Source: Pseudomonadales bacterium (GTDB lineage: Bacteria > Pseudomonadota > Gammaproteobacteria > Pseudomonadales > IMCC2047). Taken from it: a stretch of DNA of 64,000 nucleotides. How positions within the stretch are numbered: position 1 is the first letter of the stretch; each line of letters begins with the position of its first letter. The notes below the pieces were generated by a model. The model had not been told where the DNA came from, did not search any database, and saw only the letters and a list, made by a program, of their open reading frames with translations. The position numbers and the translations under genes are program-made. The DNA lies in NCBI GenBank assembly GCA_024234615.1, contig JACKNY010000003.1:616788-680787 (forward strand), given 5' to 3'. Shown here piece by piece: positions 42,717 to 52,681 of the stretch.

Positions 42717-43670
42717 ATGACAGTGATGACCGCTACAGCAGAAAATCGGTATAGTAAGCCAAGTGATCGCTACCCTTCCCGAGGTGTACAGAAGGCTCAA
42801 CTTCTCGACCGCCGGGACCCTACCGTTTATGCGCCAGAAACAAAACCAGCGCCCATTGATAAAAGCCTCGTTGAGCAATATAACGACCAGGGCTTTATTG
42901 TTTTGGAAAATGTTTTTACTCCTGAAGAAGTCAGTGCTTTTCAGGAAGAGCTCGATCGACTTAGAAAAGATGAGGCGGTCAAAGCGTCAGGAGAGACGAT
43001 CACTGAGTCAGACAGTGGTGAAGTACGCTCTGTGTTCAGGGTGCATGAAGTCAGCCCTCTCTTCAATAAACTCTCGAGGGATATTCGGTTGCTGGGGTTG
43101 GCTGAATATTTACTCAATGATCAAATATATATCCATCAATCGCGCCTTAATTACAAACCGGGATTTCGCGGTAAGGAGTTTTATTGGCATTCGGACTTTG
43201 AAACCTGGCATGTAGAAGATGGTATGCCCGCGATGCGCGCCTTAAGTATGTCCATCACGTTGACCGAAAACGATGAAAATAATGGCCCGTTAATGCTGAT
43301 CCCCGGTTCCCATAAAAAGTACGTGGTCTGTGAAGGTGAAACACCCAAACAGCATTTTAAAGCCTCGCTGAAGAAACAGGAGTACGGCATACCAGACGAT
43401 AAAAGCCTAAGTCAACTTGCCGCCTCAGGTGGTATTGTCGCGGCAACAGGGAAGCCCGGTAGCGTCATTGTTTTCGACTGCAATATTATGCATGGCTCGA
43501 ACGGTAATATTACACCTTATCCACGCTCAAACGCCTTTTTTGTATATAACGCCATCAGTAATCGCGTGACGGAACCTTACTGCGATCAACCACCTCGTCC
43601 GGAATATATTTGCAGTCGAAAACATATTGACGTCGTGACAAAAACTATTGATGAGGCTGGCCATGAATAG
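42717..43670 (+). CDS. ectD: Ectoine hydroxylase
   Basis: The 317-residue 2OG-Fe(II) dioxygenase makes 5-hydroxyectoine. Iron ligands H158 and D160 (FYWHSDFETWH) and H259 (IMHGSNGN) are present, as is the WHSDFETWHVEDGMP signature of EctD. A second ATG at 42726 is possible. The presence of ectD in the operon means the organism makes hydroxyectoine. Its 3' end overlaps the DksA-like gene. Confidence 0.93.
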   Translation: MTVMTATAENRYSKPSDRYPSRGVQKAQLLDRRDPTVYAPETKPAPIDKSLVEQYNDQGFIVLENVFTPEEVSAFQEELDRLRKDEAVKASGETITESDSGEVRSVFRVHEVSPLFNKLSRDIRLLGLAEYLLNDQIYIHQSRLNYKPGFRGKEFYWHSDFETWHVEDGMPAMRALSMSITLTENDENNGPLMLIPGSHKKYVVCEGETPKQHFKASLKKQEYGIPDDKSLSQLAASGGIVAATGKPGSVIVFDCNIMHGSNGNITPYPRSNAFFVYNAISNRVTEPYCDQPPRPEYICSRKHIDVVTKTIDEAGHE

Positions 43671-43992
43671 CCGAGAGAGTAATGCGCTCAAACGACAAAT
43701 TTGCGCTCGTATTACCAATTTGGAGGTGCAACTAGCGGATTTAAAGCACAGCCAACAAAAACTGGTTAGTCAATCGGATGATGAATCAGCAACGATGGAT
43801 ATAAAAATAACCTCAGCCGTCAATTCCCAAGTTACCGATAGTGAACACTTAGAACTGGCGCAATTAAAAGAAAATTTGCAATGGCTTGATACCGAGGAAG
43901 CGGGTTTTTGTAGCGAGTGTGGCTGTGTCATTCCTATCGCCCGCCTCCAGGCAGTGCCTGTGACGCGCTTGTGCATTGGTTGCGCGGAATAA
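43663..43992 (+). CDS. DksA/TraR-type zinc-finger protein in ectoine operon
   Basis: The 109-residue protein has a coiled-coil-like N-terminus (residues 10-75) and a C4 zinc finger near the C-terminus with C83, C86, C104 and C107 (FCSECGC...RLCIGCA), as in DksA/TraR. It lacks a typical DxxDxA acidic tip that I can place, so full DksA activity is uncertain. The start (43663) overlaps the ectD stop by 8 bases, and the aspartokinase gene starts 13 bases after it. DksA-type factors bind RNA polymerase and tune transcription with ppGpp, so an osmotic or growth-rate link to ectoine synthesis is a possible but untested idea. Confidence 0.8.
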   Translation: MNSRESNALKRQICARITNLEVQLADLKHSQQKLVSQSDDESATMDIKITSAVNSQVTDSEHLELAQLKENLQWLDTEEAGFCSECGCVIPIARLQAVPVTRLCIGCAE

Positions 43993-44005
43993 TAGAAGGG
44001 AATGT

Positions 44006-45445
44006 ATGAATTGTCATAGTGTAGAAAAAATTGGCGGCACCTCGATGAGTAACTATCGGGCTGTGCGCGATAATATTGTGCTTAAACCTACTCGGAAAAA
44101 CACCAACTATCAGAGAATATTTGTGGTATCTGCCTATGCCGGTATCACCGATGCATTATTGGAGCATAAAAAATCAGGTCAGCCTGGACTTTATGCCCTG
44201 TTCGCGGGTAGTGAGAAGGATGAAAGTTGGCTTGTTGCTTTACAAAAGTTAAGGGAGAAATTCCAGGCTATTAATGCCGGTTTATTTCACGATGAAATGG
44301 CATTGCAACGTGCTAACCAATTTATTGGTGAGCGTCTTGATGCCGCCGAAGCCTGTTTAGACAATTTGCAACGACTGTGTGGCCATGGCCATTTTTCTTT
44401 AAACCAGCACTTAGGAACCGTCAGAGAGCTGCTGGCGAGTATTGGCGAGGTTCATAGTGCCTGGAACACCGCGATATTGTTACAGCGTGACGGGATCAAT
44501 GCCTGTTTTGTCGATTTAAGTGGCTGGAATTCAGATCGCCACATCTCATTAGATGAGCGTATTCAGGAGGCATTTAGGGAGATTGATTTATCAAAACAGC
44601 TTCCTATTGTGACCGGATATACACATTGTAAAGAAGGCCTGATGACAAGCTTCAATCGTGGTTATAGCGAAATGACCTTTAGTCGAATTGCCGTGCTCAC
44701 CGGTGCTGCGGAAGCGGTCATCCACAAGGAGTTTCACCTGAGCAGTGCTGATCCCCGGCTAGTGGGAGAAAAGAATGCGGTGCCGATCGGGCGTACCAAT
44801 TACGATGTGGCCGATCAACTGGCTAATCTTGGAATGGAGGCCATTCACCCGAAAGCAGCGAAAGGATTGCGGCAGAATAATATTCCACTGAGAGTTAAGA
44901 GCACCTTTGAGCCTGAGCATGCCGGCACGTTAATTACCTCCGATTATGTGAGTAATAGTCCCTGTGTTGAAATCATAGCCGGGTGCAAGGGCGTCTATGC
45001 CTTGGAGCTGTTTGATCAGGATATGGTCGGACAAATCGATCTTTATGACCGTGAAATTTTAGCGGTATTGCGTCGTTTTAAAGTGCATCTTTTGGCGAAA
45101 GATATTAATGCCAATACGATTACGCACTACCTTTCGACTAACTTGAAAACCATGAAACGATTACAAAAAGTGCTGGAAGAAATCTATCCCGATGCTGAGC
45201 TTAATCAGCGAAAGTCGGCTATCGTCTCGGCTATCGGCAGTGATATGCAGGTGACAGGAATTCTCGCCCAGGCGGTTACTGCTTTGGCTGAACAGAAAAT
45301 TAATGTGCAAGCCATGCATCAGTCTATGCGGCAGGTAGATATGCAATTTGTCGTCGACGAAAATGATTATGAGCTAGCGATTAAAAGTCTTCATCAATGT
45401 CTGGTTGAGGTGCACGAACACGGAAAAGCGATTTGCCTTGCGTGA
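44006..45445 (+). CDS. ask: Aspartate kinase, ectoine type (Ask_Ect)
   Basis: The 479-residue aspartokinase phosphorylates aspartate to feed aspartate semialdehyde to EctB. It begins EKIGGTSM, a variant of KFGGTSV, and ends with ACT-type regulatory domains. Specialised ectoine-linked aspartokinases lie at the end of ect operons in many bacteria. Start 44006 (GAAGGG) lies 13 bases after the DksA-like gene, favouring co-transcription. A hairpin at 45489-45514 follows after the stop. Confidence 0.9.
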   Translation: MNCHSVEKIGGTSMSNYRAVRDNIVLKPTRKNTNYQRIFVVSAYAGITDALLEHKKSGQPGLYALFAGSEKDESWLVALQKLREKFQAINAGLFHDEMALQRANQFIGERLDAAEACLDNLQRLCGHGHFSLNQHLGTVRELLASIGEVHSAWNTAILLQRDGINACFVDLSGWNSDRHISLDERIQEAFREIDLSKQLPIVTGYTHCKEGLMTSFNRGYSEMTFSRIAVLTGAAEAVIHKEFHLSSADPRLVGEKNAVPIGRTNYDVADQLANLGMEAIHPKAAKGLRQNNIPLRVKSTFEPEHAGTLITSDYVSNSPCVEIIAGCKGVYALELFDQDMVGQIDLYDREILAVLRRFKVHLLAKDINANTITHYLSTNLKTMKRLQKVLEEIYPDAELNQRKSAIVSAIGSDMQVTGILAQAVTALAEQKINVQAMHQSMRQVDMQFVVDENDYELAIKSLHQCLVEVHEHGKAICLA

Positions 45446-45626
45446 TCAGACCAGATTGTTCGATGGATTGTCATTGCATCAAACACCCTTGCCTGCTGAA
45501 AAACAGGGGCAAGAAAGGTATTACTGCCGTTAAAGCTATACAGCCACTATTTGATAAATTTGGTTCAAATGACGCCAAACTAACAAATCAAAAAACCTAG
45601 CCCAATCCGAACTCAAGGTTAAGTCT

Positions 45627-47096
45627 ATGATAGATAAATCCGCCTCGATACAGATTATCTTTTCCTTTCTTGGGTTCATGCTGATGTTTACGACGATTGG
45701 TCTATCGTCAATTTTTAAAAGTCGGGGAACTCGGCATGATTATTATCTTGCGGATAGCACTGTTCAGCCGTGGCTGGTTGGTTTATCTGCGGTGGCGACC
45801 AACAATAGCGGCTACATGTTTATCGGGGTTATCGGTTATACCTATGCGACCGGGCTAGCTTCAATTTGGTTGATGATAGGGTGGATTGTTGGTGATTTTT
45901 TAGCATCGTTGTTTGTTCACTCACGCCTGCGCCAAGCAACGGCCAGTAGCGGGGAAGTCAGTTATGCCGGTGTGCTTAGTCATTGGTATGGAGGAAATCA
46001 CGATAAGCTTCAGCGCCTCATCGGGATTATTTCTTTGATTTTTTTGATGGCCTATGCCGGTGCGCAGTTGATTGCGGGTGGTAAAGCGCTGCATGTGTTG
46101 TTCAATTGGCCGCTTTGGGCCGGGGCGGTCATTGGGGCAATAATGGTTGCGCTTTACTGTTTCGCGGGTGGTATTCGGGCTTCCATCTGGACTGATGCTG
46201 CGCAATCGGGTGTGATGCTTATCGCTATGGCGCTATTGTTAGTTGTTAGCGTAGTGGCACTAGGTGGCGTTGATAGTGTTATTGTCAGCATGGGAAAAGT
46301 GGATGGTTTTCTTGATTGGTTCCCTAAAGATTTAGCACTGCCAGGGGTGGCCGGAGGAGTGTTGTTTGCTGTCAGCTGGTTATTTGCAGGATTATCAGTT
46401 ATCGGACAGCCGCATGTGATGGTTCGTTTTATGGCGCTTGATGATGACAATAATATGCGCAAAGCACGCATTTGGTATTACTTATGGTTTTCTGGATTCT
46501 ACTGTCTGGCAACCGGCGTTGGTCTGCTGTCGCGTCTGTATTTGGTGGATACTGGCAGTTTTGATGCAGAACTTGCCTTACCCACAATGGCGCTTGAACT
46601 ACTGCCGCCGATATTGGTTGGGCTGATTCTGGCAGGAATCTTCGCCGCGACTATGTCTACTGCAGATTCACTGGTGTTGAGTTGCTCTGCTGCCGTTACC
46701 CATGATTTATTACCGAAGAACATTGAACGACCTCTCTTGATTAAACTCACCACCATTGCCATTACCGGCTGTGCGTTACTATTGGCGCTAACCAATAATC
46801 AAAGTGTTTTTAGCTTGGTGATTATGTCCTGGTCTGGGCTTGCTAGTGCCTTCGCACCATTGCTCTTAGCCCTTTGTGTGGGCTGGAAGCCTGGACAGGG
46901 ATTGAGCATTGCGGCAGCCATTTTGGGCTTATCTGTCGCGCTATTTTGGCGGTATATGGGTTGGCATCATGCGGTTTATGAAGGGTTGCCGGGCATTTTG
47001 ACCGGGGCTGTTGTGATTGCCCTTGGTCAAGTCAAGTTTGCCAGAGACCTGAGCAGTTGGTTTGGCGGAATGGTATTACGTTCCAGAGGCAGATAA
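45627..47096 (+). CDS. Sodium/solute symporter (SSS family, PutP-like)
   Basis: The 489-residue membrane protein has about 13 hydrophobic segments and SSS signature motifs GGIRASIWTDAAQSGVML and FAATMSTADSLVLSCSAAVTHDL. Position after the ectoine operon suggests compatible-solute or proline uptake, but substrate is not settled. It is 181 bases after ask; a separate promoter is possible. An AAGG site precedes ATG. Confidence 0.85.
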   Translation: MIDKSASIQIIFSFLGFMLMFTTIGLSSIFKSRGTRHDYYLADSTVQPWLVGLSAVATNNSGYMFIGVIGYTYATGLASIWLMIGWIVGDFLASLFVHSRLRQATASSGEVSYAGVLSHWYGGNHDKLQRLIGIISLIFLMAYAGAQLIAGGKALHVLFNWPLWAGAVIGAIMVALYCFAGGIRASIWTDAAQSGVMLIAMALLLVVSVVALGGVDSVIVSMGKVDGFLDWFPKDLALPGVAGGVLFAVSWLFAGLSVIGQPHVMVRFMALDDDNNMRKARIWYYLWFSGFYCLATGVGLLSRLYLVDTGSFDAELALPTMALELLPPILVGLILAGIFAATMSTADSLVLSCSAAVTHDLLPKNIERPLLIKLTTIAITGCALLLALTNNQSVFSLVIMSWSGLASAFAPLLLALCVGWKPGQGLSIAAAILGLSVALFWRYMGWHHAVYEGLPGILTGAVVIALGQVKFARDLSSWFGGMVLRSRGR

Positions 47097-47241
47097 AATT
47101 TCCAGCGATTTTGTCATCTGATTAAATACTTGTTGAGGTAAACCGAATACGCAGGGATGATGGTAAATTAACAAGGCTCTATTTATAATGGGTAACCAAG
47201 AAGCCTGCTAATTGAGACACCCTAACCAAGCGTATCTGCCT

Positions 47242-47760
47242 ATGTCGACGTCCATCGTATTAACTGTGATCACCAATGACCGCCCGGGCATAGTAGAAAC
47301 CTTATCGCAAACCTTGGCGTCACACGGTGGTAATTGGACAGAGAGCAGTATGCTGTCATTGGCTGGAAAGTTTGCTGGAATTTTGATGGCAAATGTACCG
47401 GATGGCCAAGTGGATGATTTGATTGCTGACCTAAAATCATTGAGCTTAACCGGACTGCAGATTGTGGTGGAGCGAACTACGGCGTTACCACGACCTGAAG
47501 GTGCGCGCGAGTTTTCTCTGGAATTAGTAGGTCAGGACCGCCCTGGGATTGTGCGGGATATTACCCGGATATTGGCGAAGCATCATATTAATGTCGAAGA
47601 GTTGGACACCGAATGTCAGGATGCATCGATGTCAGGTGAGAGCCTCTTTATTGCCAATGCCCGCTTATTGGTGCCATCCACCACCTCGCTCAGTGCTGTA
47701 CAAGATGAGCTGGAAAATTTGGCGAATGAGTTGATGGTGGATATCAAGCTGGAAGAATAG
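47242..47760 (+). CDS. ACT-domain regulator, GcvR-like
   Basis: The 172-residue cytoplasmic protein has two ACT domains, residues about 3-80 (IVLTVITNDRPGIVETL) and 92-170 (LELVGQDRPGIVRDITRIL), as in GcvR, which modulates the glycine cleavage regulator GcvA. No GcvA or gcv genes are nearby. Start 47242 is preferred over TTG at 47212. It converges with icd. Confidence 0.8.
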   Translation: MSTSIVLTVITNDRPGIVETLSQTLASHGGNWTESSMLSLAGKFAGILMANVPDGQVDDLIADLKSLSLTGLQIVVERTTALPRPEGAREFSLELVGQDRPGIVRDITRILAKHHINVEELDTECQDASMSGESLFIANARLLVPSTTSLSAVQDELENLANELMVDIKLEE

Positions 47761-47761
47761 C

Positions 47762-47815
47762 TATGGCATCAGGCGATGATCGTTGGAATAACTAAGCGAC
47801 CATCACCTGCCCATA
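47762..47815. terminator. Imperfect hairpin between convergent genes
   Basis: TATGGCATCAGGCGATGATCG and CGACCATCACCTGCCCATA arms (47762-47815) pair over most of 17 positions. It lies between the convergent GcvR-like and icd genes and may be a bidirectional terminator. There is no T-run. Confidence 0.4.
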
Positions 47816-47818
47816 GTG

Positions 47819-50053
47819 CTACTGAATTAATGCCTCATTCAATATCGCGTTCAAGGTAGCGCTAGGGCGCATCACCTTTTTAACCGTCTCTCTTTTCGCG
47901 TGGTAGTAGCCGCCTAATTCAGCCGGGTGGCCCTGAGCTTCACTTAACTCCCGGATAATCTGTTCTTCATTTTCAGCGAGCTCTTTTGCGAAGGGAGCAA
48001 ATTGAGCGGCAAGTTCCGAATCGTCGGTTTGAGTTGCTAACTCCTGAGCCCAATACATGCCCAGATAAAAGTGGCTGCCACGATTATCCAATTCACCAGT
48101 CTTGCGAGATGGCGATTTGTTATTGGTGAGTAATTTTCCGGTAGCGGTGTCCAGGGTTTTGGCTAGGATTTTTGCTCTGGGGTTATTCTGCTTCATTCCC
48201 ATATCTTCCAGGGAAACAGCTAGCGCTAAAAACTCACCCAAGGAGTCCCAGCGCAAATGGTTTTCTTCTTCAACCTGCTGCACGTGTTTCGGAGCGGAGC
48301 CGCCCGCGCCGGTCTCATACATGCCGCCACCCGCCAACATTGGCACAATGGAGAGCATTTTCGCAGAGGTGCCTAACTCCAAAATTGGGAATAGGTCGGT
48401 TAGATAGTCACGTAGAACATTACCAGTAACGGAAATGGTGTTCTTGCCGCGGATCAAACGCTCCATTGAATAGCGAATGGCGTAGTCGTAGGACATGATA
48501 TGAATATCCAGGCCCTCAGTATCATGAGTTTTGAGGTATTCTTTCACCTTCTTCGCCAGTTCCATGTCATGGGCCCGCTCTGCATCGAGCCAAAATACGG
48601 CGGGAGTGTCGGACAAACGCGCACGACTGACTGCGAGTTTAACCCAATCACGTACGGGTTCATCCTTGGTCTGGCAGGCGCGCCATATATCACCCTTTTC
48701 CACCTCGTGTTGCATCAAAACCTTGCCGGTGCTATCAACGATACGCATCGTGCCATCTTGCTTAATTTCGAAGGTCTTGTCGTGGGAACCGTACTCTTCC
48801 GCTTTTTTTGCCATTAAGCCCACGTTAGGTACGCTGCCCATAGTGGTTGGGTCAAACGCGCCGTTGGTCTTGCAGAAGTTAATCACCTCCTGATAAATAC
48901 GTGCGTAGGTGCTTTCTGGCATGACGGCTTTGGTGTCTTTGAGTTTGCCATCCGGCCCCCACATTTGGCCTGAACTGCGAATCATAGCAGGCATTGAGGC
49001 ATCGACAATAACGTCACTGGGTACATGTAGATTGGAGATGCCCTTTACCGAGTCAACCATCGCCATTTCTGGGCGAGAGGCATAAACTGCTTGAATATCG
49101 GCTTCAATCTCTTCGCGCTTTGATCGGGGTAGGCTAGCGATTTTGTCATAAACACTGCTCAAACCATTGTTTGGATTTACGCCTAGTTCGGCGAATAGCT
49201 CGCCATATTTTTTAAATATGTCTTTGTAGAAAACAGTTACCGCATGGCCAAATACTATGGGGTGGGATACTTTCATCATGGTTGCTTTTACATGCAAAGA
49301 CCACATCACCCCGGACTCTTTGGCGTCCTCCAGGGTTTCCTCGAAGAATCGTCGTAGTGCTTTGCTGCTCATAAACATGGCATCGAGGATTTCGCCCTGC
49401 TCCAGAGATAATTCTTTTTTTAGTTCTATGGTGCCATCTTTAGCAACGAACTCAATGCGAACATCGGTCGCTTGCTCCATGGTGATGGACTTTTCGCTGG
49501 AAAAGAAATCACCTCCGCGCATGTAATCAGCATGAGAAGAGGAGGATTTTCGCCACTTGCCCATCGAGTGGGGGAATTTGCGGACATAATCTTTGACTGC
49601 TGCTGGAGCGCGGCGATCCGAATTACCTTCACGTAAAACCGGATTTACCGCACTACCGAGCGCTTTGGCGTATCTTGCTTGAATCTCCAGGTCAGTTTCG
49701 CTGCTGGGTGCTTCCGGATAATCGGGAATGTTGTAGCCCTGTGATTGTAACTCGGCTATACAGTCTTTCAGCTGCGGAATAGAAGCGCTGATATTGGGCA
49801 GCTTGATGATGTTTGCATCTGGATCCTGAGTTAGCGCACCTAAAAAAGCGAGACCATCAGCTACTTTCTGATCCTCAGTCAATCTTTCAGGAAAGAGCGA
49901 AAGGATTCTGCTGGCCAGAGAAATGTCACTCAATTTTATTTCGATGCCAGCGGCAGATGTAAACTTCCTCACGATAGGAAGTAGTGAACAGGTTGCGAGA
50001 GATGGCGCTTCATCAGTCAATGTGTAATAGATCGTTTGTGTTTTACTGGTCAT
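47819..50053 (-). CDS. icd: Monomeric NADP-dependent isocitrate dehydrogenase
   Basis: The 744-residue enzyme converts isocitrate to 2-oxoglutarate with NADP+. Size and sequence (IKLSDISLASRILSLFPERL, SRKTGELDNRGSHFYLGMYWAQELA) match the monomeric IDH family, unlike the homodimeric 416-residue type. It occurs in marine gammaproteobacteria and others. Start 50053 was chosen; the upstream codons are not conserved. It is divergent from the thiamine riboswitch operon. Confidence 0.95.
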   Translation of the reverse strand: MTSKTQTIYYTLTDEAPSLATCSLLPIVRKFTSAAGIEIKLSDISLASRILSLFPERLTEDQKVADGLAFLGALTQDPDANIIKLPNISASIPQLKDCIAELQSQGYNIPDYPEAPSSETDLEIQARYAKALGSAVNPVLREGNSDRRAPAAVKDYVRKFPHSMGKWRKSSSSHADYMRGGDFFSSEKSITMEQATDVRIEFVAKDGTIELKKELSLEQGEILDAMFMSSKALRRFFEETLEDAKESGVMWSLHVKATMMKVSHPIVFGHAVTVFYKDIFKKYGELFAELGVNPNNGLSSVYDKIASLPRSKREEIEADIQAVYASRPEMAMVDSVKGISNLHVPSDVIVDASMPAMIRSSGQMWGPDGKLKDTKAVMPESTYARIYQEVINFCKTNGAFDPTTMGSVPNVGLMAKKAEEYGSHDKTFEIKQDGTMRIVDSTGKVLMQHEVEKGDIWRACQTKDEPVRDWVKLAVSRARLSDTPAVFWLDAERAHDMELAKKVKEYLKTHDTEGLDIHIMSYDYAIRYSMERLIRGKNTISVTGNVLRDYLTDLFPILELGTSAKMLSIVPMLAGGGMYETGAGGSAPKHVQQVEEENHLRWDSLGEFLALAVSLEDMGMKQNNPRAKILAKTLDTATGKLLTNNKSPSRKTGELDNRGSHFYLGMYWAQELATQTDDSELAAQFAPFAKELAENEEQIIRELSEAQGHPAELGGYYHAKRETVKKVMRPSATLNAILNEALIQ

Positions 50054-50289
50054 TAGATTTCCGATAAAAATTCGCAAAAAGGGTGATTAGAGTCTAATCC
50101 TGGCCCGAAAAAAGGGTGTGAAGGAAGAATATAAGTCCACTTTCCAGATGTCCAGCGTAAAGATCAGGATCGGCTACTTGGCGCAAGTTAAGACCATAGA
50201 AAGCCAAAATTTTAATACATTTGATTATTTACTTAATGGTGTGCTATCGCTGATAATGCGGGTTGCGCAAAAAATATTAGCATGCGCTC

Positions 50290-50319
50290 GTTTATCTTGC
50301 GTATCGACGTAAGATAAAC
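50290..50319. promoter_or_regulatory. 12-bp inverted repeat upstream of the TPP riboswitch
   Basis: GTTTATCTTGCG (50290-50301) and CGTAAGATAAAC (50308-50319) pair in 11 of 12 positions with a 6-base loop. It lies between icd and the riboswitch. No T-run follows, so it could be an operator, an upstream terminator lacking U-tract, or part of the leader. Confidence 0.5.
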
Positions 50320-50321
50320 AA

Positions 50322-50433
50322 ACAGTCCTAGGGGTGGCTTCCAGCCTGAGATTTGTCGTCAGCAAAAGCGTAAGCGTTTGAGTGCGACATAAACCCTTTG
50401 AACCTGATCCGGTTAATGCCGGCGTAGGGATAG
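50322..50433 (+). promoter_or_regulatory. TPP riboswitch (thi box)
   Basis: The conserved core is present: CTGAGAT near 50346, then ACCCTTTGAACCTGATCCGG near 50393 and TAATGCCGGCGTAGGGA to 50430, with P1 strands TCCTA/TAGGGA around 50326 and 50425. P3 pairs GTCG...CGAC. It controls the TonB receptor gene 73 bases downstream and presumably the thiamine genes after it. I see no clear terminator, so control may be translational. Confidence 0.95.
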
Positions 50434-50505
50434 GGATCTTTTCAATAGATACATTCTGCGCTTCGCACTCCGGGTCTCTTTTAGCAATTTTAAGGAGACA
50501 CAGAG

Positions 50506-52620
50506 ATGAAACTTAAACCTTTATTGAGAACTAAGCTGCTCTTGCCTGCAGCCTTTCTGCCTGCGCTGGCCCTAGCGGATGGCGCTATCGAAGAAATTAT
50601 CGTCAATGCGGATTTCCGCGATGTCAAGTTGATGCAAATTCCCGCCAGTTTGAGTGTTGTGTCCAGTGAGACTATCGCCGCTCGGAATGCGCGACATTTT
50701 GATGAAATACTCAACGCCGCACCCAACGTTAATTATGCTGCTGGTGCTTCCCGTGGCCGCTACATTCAATTGCGCGGGATCGGTGAACGCAGTCAGTTTG
50801 TGGATCCGGTCAATCCATCAGTTGGTGTGATGATTGACGATATGGATTTCAGTGGTATTGGCAATGCGGGTACTCTGTTTGATATCAAGCAAGTCGAAAT
50901 ACTACGTGGTCCGCAAGGCACGCGCTTTGGTAATAATGCCTTGGCGGGGCTGGTTTATTTAACGTCAAATCAACCCACCGAGACATTTGAGGGAGTGTTG
51001 GAAGGGAGTGCGGCAAATTATGATACTTGGAGTACTGGGGCAGTTATCAGTGGTCCACTAACTGAAACTTTGCTCGGAAGGGTTGCGATTCAGCAATATC
51101 AAAGTGATGGGTTTATCGACAATAAATATCTCAACAAAGAGGATACCAACAACCGGGACGAGCTGACGGTGCGTGGTAAATTACGCTGGCTGGCAACGGA
51201 TAACATCAGCTTTGATTTGTCACTGTTTTATGCTGATATCGATAACGGCTACGATGCCTTCTCATTAGATAATAACCGTAATACCTTATCGGATGAGCCA
51301 GGCGAAGACTGCCAAGAAAGCACGGCTGTTTCAATCAAGGCCGTTTGGGAAATGCAGGCAGGTGTCACACTGGAAACGGTGCTGGCCTACCAGGACTCCG
51401 ATCTGAAATACGGTTACGATGAAGATTGGAGCTTTGTCGGCATTCATCCCTGGGAATATCATTCGGTGGATAACTATGTGCGCGACCGTGATCAGTTGAG
51501 TTTTGACTTACGGTTGCTGTCACAGGAGTCAAGCTCAATCTTCAATGGTTCAACTAGCTGGGTGATTGGGCTCTATTTTGAGGATCAGGAAGAACAACTT
51601 GAAAGAGCCTATACCTATGGTGATGTACCGCTGTTTGAAAGTGATTCTGAAATGCAAACGCTGGCGCTCTATGGTGAGCTAGAATCACAATTGGCGGACA
51701 ATTTGATTTTGAAGGTCGGGGCGCGTGTGGAGCAGTTTGAGCATGACTATCAGGATAATATTGGTATTAACAGCACTCCTGATGAAGATCTCTGGGGGGG
51801 GCAAATCAGTCTGGAGTATCAACTCAATGACAATAGTATGCTCTATGCGTTGGTGTCGAGAGGTTATAAGGCAGGCTCAGTTAATGGCAACGCTTTAGGT
51901 AAGGCCTTATTGCGTGGTTGGACGCCGACCCTGGTTAATTTTCTGACAGACCACTTGGCATTTGATACGGAAACACTGCTTAATTTTGAATTAGGTTTGA
52001 AGGGCAGCTATTTCGAGGATCGTCTACAGACAAGGCTGTCGTTATTCCGTATGGATCGCAGCGATATGCAGCTCAAAGCCTGGGTTGTCGATGGGGTGCA
52101 ATTTGCCGGTTATATCGACAACGTTAAACAGGGCGAAAACTATGGGCTGGAAATTGAAACGACTTGGCAAGCAACGGAAGGCCTACAATTATTTGTCAGT
52201 GTTGGGCTGTTGGAAACGGAGCTGGGAGATACTTTTCTTGTCGATGATGTAGACTTAGGCCTAGTGAACAAAAAAGGTCGCGAGCAAGCGCATGCGCCGA
52301 AGTACCAGTTTAATTTGGGAGCTCAATTGGATTTTACACAGCGCTTCTTTACTCGGTTAGAGGTGGAGGGGAAAGATGAGTTTTACTATTCCAACAGCCA
52401 TGACACCAAGTCAGAGGCTTTTGAATTGGTTAATTTAACCCTGGGGTATCGTGGAGAGCATTTTGATTTATCCTTGTGGAGTCGCAATCTGCTAGACAAG
52501 GACTACGGCGTACGTGGCTTCCGCTTTGGTAATGACCCGCGTGATTTTTATGCCACTCATACCTATGTGCAGTTGGGTGAGCCGCGGGTTTTCGGGGTGA
52601 CGGGTAAATATCGTTTTTAA
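50506..52620 (+). CDS. TonB-dependent receptor for thiamine
   Basis: The 704-residue outer-membrane receptor has a signal peptide (1-25), TonB box EEIIVNA, plug domain (about 35-150, LRGIGERSQF, QVEILRGPQGTRFG) and a beta-barrel ending in aromatic F. It lies directly after a TPP riboswitch; thiamine-regulated receptors of this type are known in gammaproteobacteria. Thiamine or a precursor is the inferred substrate. It heads the operon. Confidence 0.92.
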   Translation: MKLKPLLRTKLLLPAAFLPALALADGAIEEIIVNADFRDVKLMQIPASLSVVSSETIAARNARHFDEILNAAPNVNYAAGASRGRYIQLRGIGERSQFVDPVNPSVGVMIDDMDFSGIGNAGTLFDIKQVEILRGPQGTRFGNNALAGLVYLTSNQPTETFEGVLEGSAANYDTWSTGAVISGPLTETLLGRVAIQQYQSDGFIDNKYLNKEDTNNRDELTVRGKLRWLATDNISFDLSLFYADIDNGYDAFSLDNNRNTLSDEPGEDCQESTAVSIKAVWEMQAGVTLETVLAYQDSDLKYGYDEDWSFVGIHPWEYHSVDNYVRDRDQLSFDLRLLSQESSSIFNGSTSWVIGLYFEDQEEQLERAYTYGDVPLFESDSEMQTLALYGELESQLADNLILKVGARVEQFEHDYQDNIGINSTPDEDLWGGQISLEYQLNDNSMLYALVSRGYKAGSVNGNALGKALLRGWTPTLVNFLTDHLAFDTETLLNFELGLKGSYFEDRLQTRLSLFRMDRSDMQLKAWVVDGVQFAGYIDNVKQGENYGLEIETTWQATEGLQLFVSVGLLETELGDTFLVDDVDLGLVNKKGREQAHAPKYQFNLGAQLDFTQRFFTRLEVEGKDEFYYSNSHDTKSEAFELVNLTLGYRGEHFDLSLWSRNLLDKDYGVRGFRFGNDPRDFYATHTYVQLGEPRVFGVTGKYRF

Positions 52621-52631
52621 TTTTCTAAAAT

Positions 52632-52661
52632 ACCGAGTGGTTGTTTGCGCAAACACTCGGT
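52632..52661. repeat. Inverted repeat after the receptor gene
   Basis: ACCGAGTG (52632-52639) pairs with CACTCGGT, and the inner GTTTGCGCAAAC is self-complementary. It lies between receptor and thiamine-binding genes and may attenuate or stabilise the mRNA. Confidence 0.55.
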
Positions 52662-52681
52662 TACTAGTGTTGAGGTAGGGA

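Noticed and set aside
50118..50312. 64-codon frame between icd and the riboswitch
   Set aside because: It runs into the inverted repeat, has no motif, and its start lies in the icd leader.
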